This document shows positions 1 to 7,086 of a stretch of DNA of 15,297 nucleotides, in pieces. The number at the start of each line of letters is the position of its first letter. The stretch's first letter is position 1. The notes below the pieces were generated by a model, which had not been told where the DNA came from, made no database searches, and was given only the letters and a program-made list of their open reading frames with translations. Source of the DNA: 13-2-20CM-68-14 sp046723355. Its GTDB lineage: Bacteria > Actinomycetota > Thermoleophilia > Gaiellales > Gaiellaceae. A program made the position numbers and the translations under genes. The DNA is taken from positions 1-15,297 of the forward strand of contig JBKOUJ010000149.1 in NCBI GenBank assembly GCA_046723355.1, in the 5' to 3' direction.

Positions 1-273
1 GAACGAGACGAGCTCGTCGAAGGCGTGCCGGGCGAAGCTCGACGACCCGCCTGCTTCGGGGAACCGGACCGTCCCCTCGGCGTATGTCGCCGCGGTCGCC
101 GCGAAGATCAGGCCGCTGATCACGAAGACGAGCGGCGTCAGTCCGAGCGCGATCCCGGCGACGAGCCCGAGCGCGTAGTAAATGGAAGAACCGACGTTCC
201 CGTACGCCGTCGCAAAAAGGGCCGGTGTGCCGAGAACCCGCTCCAGTCCCTGCTGTCGCCGCCGTCTCGGCAC
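1..273 (-). CDS. APC-superfamily permease, N-terminal 91 residues (truncated by window edge)
   Basis: This is the beginning of a membrane transporter whose remainder lies beyond the left edge. The reading frame is open from a GTG at 273-271 down to base 1, and an in-frame TAG sits three codons upstream of that GTG. The translation has a short basic leader (VPRRRQQGLERVLG), then TAYGNVGSSIYYALG, a hydrophobic segment, and a second hydrophobic segment ending near TAATYAEGTVRFPEAGG. The GNVGSSIYY and FPEAGGSSSFARHAF stretches are typical of the first two membrane segments of amino acid-polyamine-organocation (APC) transporters, so uptake of an amino acid or related solute is likely. The substrate cannot be told from this fragment. 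It diverges from kdpE with 57 bases between the two start codons, so the two may share control. An alternative is another APC subgroup, such as a KimA-type paralogue. Confidence 0.75.
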   Translation of the reverse strand, partial: MPRRRRQQGLERVLGTPALFATAYGNVGSSIYYALGLVAGIALGLTPLVFVISGLIFAATAATYAEGTVRFPEAGGSSSFARHAFDELVSF

Positions 274-285
274 GGACGGACTCTA
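274..285 (-). promoter_or_regulatory. Candidate leaderless promoter (-10) for the permease
   Basis: On the minus strand, TAGAGT (285-280) fits the actinobacterial -10 form TANNNT. It ends six bases before the GTG start at 273. That spacing would place transcription start at or next to the start codon, giving a leaderless mRNA. No convincing -35 or Shine-Dalgarno is seen. This is inferred from spacing only. Confidence 0.35.
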
Positions 286-318
286 CTTTCGCGTCCGGAG
301 AGGCAAAACCCGCCGACC

Positions 319-330
319 TATGCTCTGCGC
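319..330 (+). promoter_or_regulatory. Candidate leaderless promoter (-10) for kdpE
   Basis: TATGCT at 319-324 fits TANNNT and is followed by exactly six bases before the GTG at 331. This is the spacing expected when transcription starts on the first base of the start codon. No purine-rich ribosome site precedes the GTG, which fits a leaderless message. No good -35 is seen. The site lies in the 57-base gap shared with the divergent permease. Confidence 0.4.
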
Positions 331-1041
331 GTGGCGAAGACGCGCGTTCTCGTGGTCGACGACGAGCCTCAGATCCTGCGCGCGCTGAAAGCGACCCTCC
401 AAGGCGCGGGGTACGAGGTCACCACGGCGGCGACCGGCGGAGAGGCGCTCAGGCTCGCGGCGGTCCAGCCGCCGGAGGCCGTGGTGCTCGACCTCGTCCT
501 GCCCGACCGGCGCGGCACGGAGGTCGCGCGCGAGCTGCGAACCTGGTCGAACGTGCCGATCCTCGTCCTCTCAGCGGTCGGCGAGGAGAGCGAAAAGGTC
601 GCCGCGCTGGACGCGGGTGCGGACGACTACGTGACCAAGCCGTTCGGGACCAACGAGCTGCTCGCGCGGCTGAGGGCGGCGTTGCGGCGCGTGTCTCCGG
701 ATGGTGGGCCGGTGCTCGAGGTGGGCGAGCTCGTGATCGATCTCGAGAAGCGCTCCGTGACGATGGGTGGGAGATCGATAGCGCTGACTCCCCACGAGTA
801 CGCGCTCCTGCGTCTGCTGGCGCAGAACGAGGGTAAGCTGCTCACGCATCAGGCGATCCTCCGTGAGGTCTGGGGCCCGGCCTACGACGCGGAGTCCCAT
901 TACCTCCACGTCTACGTCTCACAGCTCCGGCGCAAGCTCGAGCCGGACCCAGCGCGACCGATGTATCTCCTGACCGAGCCGGGCGCCGGCTACCGGCTCG
1001 TCGACCCGTCGGCACGGGACTCGCCTCAGCGCATGAGCTGA
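331..1041 (+). CDS. kdpE: KdpE-type OmpR-family response regulator
   Basis: Two-component DNA-binding regulator of 236 residues in the cytoplasm. The receiver domain (about 3-118) shows the acidic pair D10/D11, the phospho-acceptor D54 (VVLDLVLPD), S81 and K103 (VTKPF). The winged-helix OmpR/PhoB domain (about 128-226) ends with the usual EPGAGYRL. Several stretches, as I recall E. coli KdpE, are close matches: LRTWSNVPILVLSA, EESEKVAALDAGADDY, WGP followed by SHYLHVY, and KLEPDPARP. This points to KdpE, which responds to K+ limitation, rather than a generic PhoB-like regulator. The frame is open further upstream (from 25), but that part is antisense to the permease. The GTG at 331 gives the normal KdpE length. 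Its 3' end overlaps the convergent KimA-like gene by 16 bases. The partner kinase is probably the KdpD-like protein on the opposite strand at 3863-4922. Confidence 0.88.
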   Translation: MAKTRVLVVDDEPQILRALKATLQGAGYEVTTAATGGEALRLAAVQPPEAVVLDLVLPDRRGTEVARELRTWSNVPILVLSAVGEESEKVAALDAGADDYVTKPFGTNELLARLRAALRRVSPDGGPVLEVGELVIDLEKRSVTMGGRSIALTPHEYALLRLLAQNEGKLLTHQAILREVWGPAYDAESHYLHVYVSQLRRKLEPDPARPMYLLTEPGAGYRLVDPSARDSPQRMS

Positions 1042-3302
1042 TACGGCACCGAGGCCAGAATCACTTGCGGCTCGAACATCAGCAGTCGCTTGATGTACAG
1101 CGCCCGCTGATTGTGGAGCAACCGGCTCGGCCCACGGACGACGAGCTCCGGCAGCACCATGATCACCTCGGTACGGCCGTCACCGGTGAGCTCGTCGACG
1201 TAGGAGCGGAGAGGCGCGCCGATGTCACGATAAGGCGCGCTGACCACCTCGAGCGGAATCCGGGGCCCCCGCCTCGCCCACTCGTGCCGCATCGCCTCGC
1301 CCTCGTCGTCGCTGAACGCGAAATGGATCGCCTGCGTATCGTCGATTCCGAGCGTGCGCGCATAGTTCACCGCCCGCATCGACGCGGCGTTCACCGCGGA
1401 GACGAGCACGCGGACGACGGCGTGCTCCGGCGGCGCCTCGTGCGCGCCTTCCATTGCTGCAACGTGGGCGACGACGACCCCGGGCTCGGAGAGGAGACGA
1501 AGCCTGAGCCATGTCTCCCGCGGATGCCGGAGTGTCTCGAACAAGCTCGGACGCCGGAACCGTTCCGGAACGACGACGGTGACGAAGCTCGACTCCCCGC
1601 GCGGCAATCGCCAGACCTCCTCGACCACCGCCTCGGACACGCCGAGCGAGCCGTCGAGCACGTCGAGGTGCGAGCGCTCGTCGGAGAAGCGGAACCAGCG
1701 CGGCTTGATGCCCGGATCGGTCGAGCGAGTCGGGACGTGGACGGCCCGGAAGCCGTCCTTGCTCGCGTGCTCGGCGAACCACAAGGCATCGACCGTCGCC
1801 TCGTCGATCGACTCGACGAGCAGGATCGTCTCGTTGTGCGGCGGCGGCGCTGCGAGCACCGCGTCGGCCCCGGCGCGCAGCCGGCGCTCGACGCCGCGGT
1901 AGTGCCGACGGATGCCGTAGGCGGCGAGCACGATCAACGGGATCGCCACGGTGACAAGCCAGGCGCCCGCGGCGAACTTCGTCACGATCACGATCGCCGT
2001 CACGAGCCCAGTCGCGGTCGCGCCGACACAGTTGACGGCGGCGCGGTAGTGCCAGCCCGGCTCGCGGGCTCGGCGCCAGTAGCGAACCATGCCTGCTTGC
2101 GAGAGCGTGAACGCGGTGAAGACCCCGATCACGTAGAGGTGGATCAGCGAGTTGACGTTGGCCTTGTAGATCCAGATCAACAGGCCGGCGAGCGTGGCCA
2201 GCACCAGCATCCCGTTCGAGAACACGAGCCGGTCGCCGAGGTTCGTGAACTGCCGCGGCGCGAAGTTGTCGCGTGCCAGGAGCGCGGCGAGGCGCGGAAA
2301 GCCCTGGAAGGACGTGTTGGCGGCGAGGACAAGGATCAGCAGCGTCGTGGCCTGGATCGCGTAGTAGAGGAAGCCGGTCGCGGATCCCGCCGGGAAGGTC
2401 GCGCGCGCGATTTGTGAGACAACCGACGCGCTCCCGCTCGGCATCGCGTGCTCGTGGACTGCGAGGTAGGAGACGCCGAGGAACAGGGTTATCGCGATTG
2501 CGCCGAGCACTGCCAGCGTCGTCGCGGCGTTCCGCCCGTGCGGTCGGCGGAACGCGTTGACGCCGTTCGCGATGGCCTCCACACCGGTAAGCGCGGTCGA
2601 CCCGGACGAGAACGCCCGCAGGAGGACGAACAGCGTGACGCTGCCTGCGCCCGTTGCGATCGGATCGGGGGTGACTGCGTGCGGCGCCGTGCCGAAGATC
2701 GTCTTCGCGAGGCCGACCGCGACCAGGACGAACATGCAGCCGACGAAAGCGTACGTTGGAAGGGCGAACGCTATCCCCGACTCGCGGACCCCGCGGAGGT
2801 TCACGAACACGATCACGGCGAGGCAGGCGAGCGAGAGCGCGACCTTGTGCGGCCCGAGCGACGGGGCAAGCGACGTCACCGCGAAGATCCCGGCCGCGAT
2901 CGAGACCGCAACCGTCAGCACGTAGTCGGTGAGGAGCGCCGCGGCGCCCACGAGGCTCGGCAGCGTGCCGAGGTTGTCCTTCGCGACGATGTAGGCGCCG
3001 CCGCTCGTCTCGTACGCCATCACTGTCTGGCGGTAGGAAGCGACGACGATCGCGAGCAGCGCCGCGATCGCGATCGAGATCGGGAAGACGAGGTGGGCCG
3101 AGGACGCCGAGGCCGCGACGAGCACGACGAGCGCGGACTCGGTCGCATAGGCGACGGACGACAACGGGTCGGAGGCGAAGATCGGCAGCGCCAGCGTCTT
3201 CGGGAGAAGCGTCTCCTCGAGCTCGCCGGTAGACATCGGGCGTCCGACGATTGCGCGCTTGAGCGGTCGTGCGCGCGGCGCTTCGACGGCCGCGCGGCTC
3301 AT
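1026..3302 (-). CDS. kimA: KimA-family (APC superfamily) potassium importer homologue with duplicated C-terminal domain
   Basis: Integral membrane transporter of 758 residues. In Bacillus subtilis KimA (formerly YdaO) is a proton-coupled high-affinity K+ importer. The membrane part spans about 37-465 with roughly 12 hydrophobic segments. It carries family landmarks recalled from KimA: ASDPLSSVAYATE (43-55), GGAYIVAKDNLG (101-112), AFSSGSTALTGVEAI (230-244), LILVLAANTSFQGFP (322-336) and TLSQAGM (399-405). KimA has about 607 residues with one cytosolic Usp-like domain. Here the extra length appears to be a second copy of that domain (about 491-615 and 629-756); the last copy ends RLLHNQRALYIKRLL and VILASVPYQLMR like KimA. 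The ATG at 3302 overlaps the stop of the upstream Usp gene as ATGA, implying translational coupling. Substrate is inferred from family resemblance; an amino acid permease remains possible. Confidence 0.8.
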   Translation of the reverse strand: MSRAAVEAPRARPLKRAIVGRPMSTGELEETLLPKTLALPIFASDPLSSVAYATESALVVLVAASASSAHLVFPISIAIAALLAIVVASYRQTVMAYETSGGAYIVAKDNLGTLPSLVGAAALLTDYVLTVAVSIAAGIFAVTSLAPSLGPHKVALSLACLAVIVFVNLRGVRESGIAFALPTYAFVGCMFVLVAVGLAKTIFGTAPHAVTPDPIATGAGSVTLFVLLRAFSSGSTALTGVEAIANGVNAFRRPHGRNAATTLAVLGAIAITLFLGVSYLAVHEHAMPSGSASVVSQIARATFPAGSATGFLYYAIQATTLLILVLAANTSFQGFPRLAALLARDNFAPRQFTNLGDRLVFSNGMLVLATLAGLLIWIYKANVNSLIHLYVIGVFTAFTLSQAGMVRYWRRAREPGWHYRAAVNCVGATATGLVTAIVIVTKFAAGAWLVTVAIPLIVLAAYGIRRHYRGVERRLRAGADAVLAAPPPHNETILLVESIDEATVDALWFAEHASKDGFRAVHVPTRSTDPGIKPRWFRFSDERSHLDVLDGSLGVSEAVVEEVWRLPRGESSFVTVVVPERFRRPSLFETLRHPRETWLRLRLLSEPGVVVAHVAAMEGAHEAPPEHAVVRVLVSAVNAASMRAVNYARTLGIDDTQAIHFAFSDDEGEAMRHEWARRGPRIPLEVVSAPYRDIGAPLRSYVDELTGDGRTEVIMVLPELVVRGPSRLLHNQRALYIKRLLMFEPQVILASVPYQLMR

Positions 3303-3838
3303 GCGGCGGCTCGTTCGGTCTTCTGAGGCTCACCGGTCGCGATCATCACCGGACAAGGTGCGTCGTTCAGCACCGACCAGACGTCGCGTGAGAACGGCCG
3401 CTGGAAGCCGCGCTGCGAGTCGACGGCGGCTCCGAGCACGATCAGCGACGCGTTGACCTCTGCGGCCGCCTCTGCGACGCCGCGGCCGAGCTCTCCCGGT
3501 CGTGTCCGCACGATCTGCGTGTGCGCGCTGACCCCGTAGCTTTCAGCGATCGCGCGTTCCCGCCGAAGCTCGTCGCGGAGCGCGGCCTCCTCCTCCTTGA
3601 AGTGCGCGTTGAGCGGCAGCTCCCACTCGACGTACAGAGGCGCGAGGAGGAGCACCCGCGTCCCGCGCTCGAAGGCGATCCCGCAGGCGAGCTCAAGCGC
3701 GTGGCGCGTCAGCTCGGGCTCGAGCAACGGGACGACGACCATCCGCCAGCGGCCGACGAGGGGGTACGTGGCCCGGCGCAGGCCGCGGCGCCCCCGGGCG
3801 AGGCTATGGCGCGAGAAGAGGCGGCGGAGAGGGGCCAC
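3299..3838 (-). CDS. Universal stress protein (Usp) domain protein
   Basis: Small cytoplasmic protein of 179 residues with one Usp/alpha-beta fold. Core strands are MVVVPLLEPE (33-42), RGTRVLLLAPLYV and NASLIVLGAA, and it ends in the usual NDAPCPVMIA. The nucleotide-binding loop after LGAA is degenerate: the GxxG-x9-GS pattern of ATP-binding Usps is not intact, so this is probably a non-canonical Usp. The GTG at 3838 adds a 32-residue Arg-rich stretch before the domain; an ATG at 3742 would give a more typical 147 residues. Neither start has a clear ribosome site. The gene lies 24 bases after the KdpD-like kinase and overlaps the KimA-like start by four bases (ATGA). Full KdpD proteins carry a Usp domain N-terminal to the membrane segments, so this protein may be that detached module, or a cytosolic partner of KimA. 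Confidence 0.75.
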   Translation of the reverse strand: MAPLRRLFSRHSLARGRRGLRRATYPLVGRWRMVVVPLLEPELTRHALELACGIAFERGTRVLLLAPLYVEWELPLNAHFKEEEAALRDELRRERAIAESYGVSAHTQIVRTRPGELGRGVAEAAAEVNASLIVLGAAVDSQRGFQRPFSRDVWSVLNDAPCPVMIATGEPQKTERAAA

Positions 3839-3862
3839 CGGCTCAACGTACGTCCCGTGTTG

Positions 3863-4922
3863 TCAGCCGCGGCTCAAGATTCGGCCACTCGGCCTCAAGA
3901 TTTCCTCAACGGCCGGCAGCTCGAGAACGAACGTCGAGCCTGCGGCCTGCGGCTCCAGCACGACACGGCCGCCGTTCGCCTCGGCGAAACCCCTCGCGAT
4001 CGCGAGCCCGAGCCCGCTGCCGGGGCCGCTGGTGCTGCCACGCTCGAACGGCCCGAAGATCCTCTCCCGCTCGGATTCCGCGACGCCGGGGCCACGGTCG
4101 GATGCGAACGGCGATCCGCCCATTGTCCTCGGCCACCGAGACCTCGACCGGGTCGGCCGGCGACGAGAACTTGAGCGCGTTCTCGAGCAGGTTCACGAGC
4201 ACGCGCTGGAGCTGCGAGCCGTCGGCGCGGACGAGCCCCAGGTGGGAGGCGAGCGTCGTCTCGACGCGGTCGCCCTCGGGGCCGAGCTGCTCGAGCGCCG
4301 ACACGAGCAGGGCGTCGACCGTCCAGAGCTCGGGCCTGCGCCGGGCCGGGCCCGCCTCGAGCCGTGACAGGTCGAGCAGGTTGTCGACGAGGCGCTCGAG
4401 CCGGCGCAGTTCGAGCCTGATCGCCTCGAACAGCTCTTCGCGCTCCGCTTCGGTGAGCCGAAGCGAGGGGTTGTCCAGGCCTTCGCTGGCAGCCCGGATC
4501 GCGGTCAGGGGTGAACGGAGGTCGTGGCTGACGGCGTGCAGGACGGCCGTCTTGATCGCGTCGCTCTGGCGAAGGGTCTCGGCTTCGACGGCCGCACGGG
4601 CCAGCCGGCGCGAGCGAGTCGCGAGCTCGCCCACGACGACGCCGACGGCGAGGTAGACGCTGAGCGCCACCCAGTTTGCGGAGTCGCGGAGCGCGAACGT
4701 GTGGAGCGGCGGCAGGAACAGGAAGTTGAACACCAGCATCGACGCGATCGACACCGGAATCGCGTAGGCGAGTCCGCAGAAGACGGCGACCGCCACGACG
4801 GCAAGCACGTAGAGGACGCCGAGGCTGACGTCGGGCGCCACCGGCCGCAGCGCGTAGACGCCGCCGGTCACGACCGCGATCGCGGCGACGCTGAAGCCAA
4901 CCTTCGCGACGACGCTCCGCAT
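3863..4922 (-). CDS. kdpD: KdpD-type sensor histidine kinase (DUF4118 membrane domain), apparent frameshift
   Basis: Membrane sensor kinase, the likely partner of KdpE. The ATG at 4922 is preceded by GAAGG and is preferred over a TTG at 4934. Residues about 8-100 form the four-helix KdpD membrane domain, with the signature FNFLFLPPLHTFAL. The H-box is HAVSHDLRSPLTAIR (H133 in SHDLRSP) and the N-box is NLLENALKFS (N248). After NGRIAVRI (codon 4103-4101) the frame breaks. The next kinase motifs continue in another frame from 4099: DRGPGV (G1), FGPFER (F box), GSGLGLAIARG (G2) and the terminal strand, ending at 3863. Read without the shift, the protein ends at 3906 in a non-homologous Arg-rich tail. 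The alternating pattern suggests two lost bases (or one gained) around 4097-4101, either a sequencing error or a real mutation. The Kdp sensor domain, Usp and GAF parts of full KdpD are absent. Confidence 0.78.
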
Positions 4923-4940
4923 CCCACCCTTCAAGATACG

Positions 4941-4955
4941 CGCCCGGCGCGGGCG
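4941..4955 (-). other. Short GC hairpin between hppA and the sensor kinase
   Basis: CGCCCG (4941-4946) and CGGGCG (4950-4955) pair around a 3-base loop, just after the hppA stop and 18 bases before the kinase ATG. No T-run follows on the minus strand, so this is not a classical terminator. It could partly separate hppA from the downstream genes or be chance in GC-rich DNA. Confidence 0.25.
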
Positions 4956-4961
4956 AAGGCG

Positions 4962-7010
4962 CTAGCCGTGAATCGAGACCAACAGCGGGATGATCAGGAT
5001 CGCGACGATGTTCGTGATCTTGATCATCGGGTTGATCGCGGGGCCCGCGGTGTCCTTGTACGGATCGCCGACCGTGTCGCCGGTGACCGCGGCGGCGTGG
5101 GCCTCCGAGCCCTTGCCGCCGTAGGCGCCGTCCTCGATCAGCTTCTTCGCGTTGTCCCAGGCGCCGCCGCCCGACGTCATCGCGATCGCCAGGAACAGGC
5201 CGGTCACGATCGTGCCGATCAGCAGGCCGCCGAGCATGCGCGCGTTGATCAGCCCGATCACGATCGGGATCACGATCGGGATCAACGCCGGCAGCATCAT
5301 GCTCTTGATCGCCGACCCGGTAACGATGTCGATCGCACGGCCGTATTCGGGCCGGGCGGTTCCTTCCATGATCCCCGGGATCTCGCGGAACTGACGGCGC
5401 ACCTCGGTCACGACCTGGCCGCCGACGCGGCCGACCGCCTCCATGGCGAGCGAGGCGAACAGGAAGGGCATCAGCCCGCCGATGAAGAGCCCTGCGACGA
5501 CCCAGGCGTCGTCGAGCGCAAACGTAATCCCGGTCAGCCCCTGACGCGTCAGCTCGGAGTGGTAGCTGTCGAAGAGGACGAGCGCGGCAAGCGCGGCCGA
5601 TCCGATCGCGTACCCCTTCGTGACAGCCTTGGTCGTGTTGCCGACCGCGTCGAGCGGGTCGGTGATGGCGCGCACGGACTCGGGAAGGTCCGCCATCTCG
5701 GCGATTCCGCCGGCGTTGTCGGTCACCGGGCCGTACGCGTCGAGCGCGACGATCAGGCCGGTCATCGAAAGCTGCGCCATCACTGCGACGCCGATGCCGT
5801 ACAGGCCGGCGAAGTGGTGCGCGACGAGGATTCCGGTAGCGATCACGATCACCGGCAAGGCCGTCGCCTGCATGCCGACGGCGAGGCCCTCGATGATGTT
5901 CGTCGCGTGCCCCGTCTGGGACGAGCGCGCTATCTGCTTGACCGGTCGCCAGCGGGTGCCGGTATAGAACTCGGTGATCGCGACGAGCAGGAAGGTGACG
6001 ACCAGCCCGACGATCGCCGAGACGTAGAGGTCGGAGAAGCTGTACTTCGAGTTGTCGTCGAAGGCGAGCGTGACCGGGATGAACCCGAGCGCCGACAGGA
6101 CCGTGGCGACGAGCACCGCCTTGTAAAGCGCGTTCATGATCGAGCCGCTCCGGCCGACGCGCGCGAAGAAGACGCCGATCACCGAGGCGAGGATCGAGAC
6201 GCCGCCCAGCGCGAGCGGATAGAGCGGCAAGCGCCCGTGCAGCGGGAAGCTGAGCCCGAGCAGCATCACCGCCACCGCCGTGACCGCATAGGTCTCGAAC
6301 AGGTCCGCCGCCATCCCGGCGCAGTCGCCGACGTTGTCGCCGACATTGTCGGCGATGACGGCCGGGTTGCGCGGGTCGTCCTCGGGGATGCCCGCCTCGA
6401 TCTTCCCGACCAGGTCGGCGCCGACGTCGGCGGCCTTCGTGTAGATGCCGCCGCCGAGGCGGGCGAACACCGAGATGAGCGAGCCGCCGAACGCGAGCCC
6501 GATCAGGTCACGGATCGCCGCATCCTGCGACTTGTCGAACCAGCTCGTCAGGACGCCGTAGTAGCCGGCGACCCCGAACAGGCCGAGCCCGACCACGAGC
6601 AGACCGGTGACAGATCCGGCGCGGAAGGCGACGTTCAGCGCGGGCCTCAACCCGTGGCGCGCGGCCTCGGCGGTACGCACGTTCGCGCGCACGGCGACGT
6701 TCATGCCGATGAACCCGGCCGCCGCGGAGAGCGCCGCGCCGATCAGGAAGCCCACCGCGGTTCCCCAGCCGAGCTTGTTGTAGAAGCCGATCAGCAGGAA
6801 CGGGATGATCGAAACGGCCCCGATCGTCAGGTACTGACGCCGGAGGTAGGCGGCGGCCCCTTCCTGCACCGCGCGGCTGATCTCCCGCATGCGTTCGCTT
6901 CCGGCCGGGCGGCCCAGCACCCAGACCGTCAGCCCGATTCCGAACGCGATCGCCACGGACGCGCAAAGCAGCGCGAACAAGACGGTGTGGTGGTGGAAGA
7001 ACCCGCTCAA
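4962..7010 (-). CDS. hppA: Membrane proton-translocating pyrophosphatase, K+-independent type
   Basis: Integral membrane pump of 682 residues with about 16 hydrophobic segments that couples pyrophosphate hydrolysis to ion export. The active-site loop is clear at about 190-240: YTKAADVGADLVGKIE, EDDPRNPAVIADNVGDNVGDC and MAADLFETYAV. The second catalytic region carries DAYGPVTDNAGGIAEM (424-439), and a third lies near the C-terminus (GDTVGDPYKDTAGPAINP, 644-661). The determinant GNTTKAVTKG (457-466) has Lys at 461 and Thr at 464. In the known classification Lys there marks K+-independent H+-pumps, while Ala marks K+-dependent ones. The start is a TTG at 7010: a TGA directly precedes it in frame and GGGAGG lies four bases upstream. 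It is first in the minus-strand row hppA, kdpD-like, usp, kimA, with only 39 bases to the kinase ATG. Confidence 0.95.
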   Translation of the reverse strand: MSGFFHHHTVLFALLCASVAIAFGIGLTVWVLGRPAGSERMREISRAVQEGAAAYLRRQYLTIGAVSIIPFLLIGFYNKLGWGTAVGFLIGAALSAAAGFIGMNVAVRANVRTAEAARHGLRPALNVAFRAGSVTGLLVVGLGLFGVAGYYGVLTSWFDKSQDAAIRDLIGLAFGGSLISVFARLGGGIYTKAADVGADLVGKIEAGIPEDDPRNPAVIADNVGDNVGDCAGMAADLFETYAVTAVAVMLLGLSFPLHGRLPLYPLALGGVSILASVIGVFFARVGRSGSIMNALYKAVLVATVLSALGFIPVTLAFDDNSKYSFSDLYVSAIVGLVVTFLLVAITEFYTGTRWRPVKQIARSSQTGHATNIIEGLAVGMQATALPVIVIATGILVAHHFAGLYGIGVAVMAQLSMTGLIVALDAYGPVTDNAGGIAEMADLPESVRAITDPLDAVGNTTKAVTKGYAIGSAALAALVLFDSYHSELTRQGLTGITFALDDAWVVAGLFIGGLMPFLFASLAMEAVGRVGGQVVTEVRRQFREIPGIMEGTARPEYGRAIDIVTGSAIKSMMLPALIPIVIPIVIGLINARMLGGLLIGTIVTGLFLAIAMTSGGGAWDNAKKLIEDGAYGGKGSEAHAAAVTGDTVGDPYKDTAGPAINPMIKITNIVAILIIPLLVSIHG

Positions 7011-7014
7011 TCAG

Positions 7015-7020
7015 CCTCCC
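7015..7020 (-). promoter_or_regulatory. Ribosome binding site selecting the TTG start of hppA
   Basis: GGGAGG on the minus strand lies four bases before the TTG at 7010. The codon directly upstream is an in-frame TGA and no ATG or GTG is near, so this site supports the TTG start. Confidence 0.6.
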
Positions 7021-7031
7021 TCACAAAGTCA

Positions 7032-7051
7032 GCGCCGGGATGCCCCGGCGC
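7032..7051 (-). other. Perfect 8-bp hairpin in the hppA leader
   Basis: GCGCCGGG (7032-7039) and CCCGGCGC (7044-7051) form an 8-base-pair stem with a 4-base loop, about 20 bases upstream of the hppA start. It could be a leader-RNA structure affecting translation or a protein site. No role is shown by the sequence. Confidence 0.4.
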
Positions 7052-7086
7052 GGCGCAGTTTGTATCAAACGGAGGAGATGCGCGGA

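Noticed and set aside
25..330. N-terminal extension of the kdpE frame
   Set aside because: It has no homology, is antisense to the permease start, and would add about 100 residues that KdpE proteins lack.
1065..3333. Long frames on both strands within the KimA-like gene (plus 1065-2417, plus 2448-3326, minus 1225-3333)
   Set aside because: They have low-complexity Arg/Asp composition and no motifs, while the KimA-like frame shows continuous family conservation.
4097..4101. Programmed ribosomal frameshift in the sensor kinase
   Set aside because: There is no slippery heptamer, stop-codon pause or stem-loop at the site. Sensor kinases of this family are not known to use frameshifting, so an indel is simpler.
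4923..4961. Cyclic-di-AMP (ydaO-type) riboswitch in front of the kimA operon
   Set aside because: Some KimA genes in other bacteria have one, but the gap before the kinase is only 39 bases and the hppA leader of about 150 bases shows none of the expected architecture.
5240..5290. Short direct repeat ATCACGATCGGG in hppA
   Set aside because: It encodes the hydrophobic helix IPIVIPIVIG of a conserved membrane segment and is explained by protein sequence.
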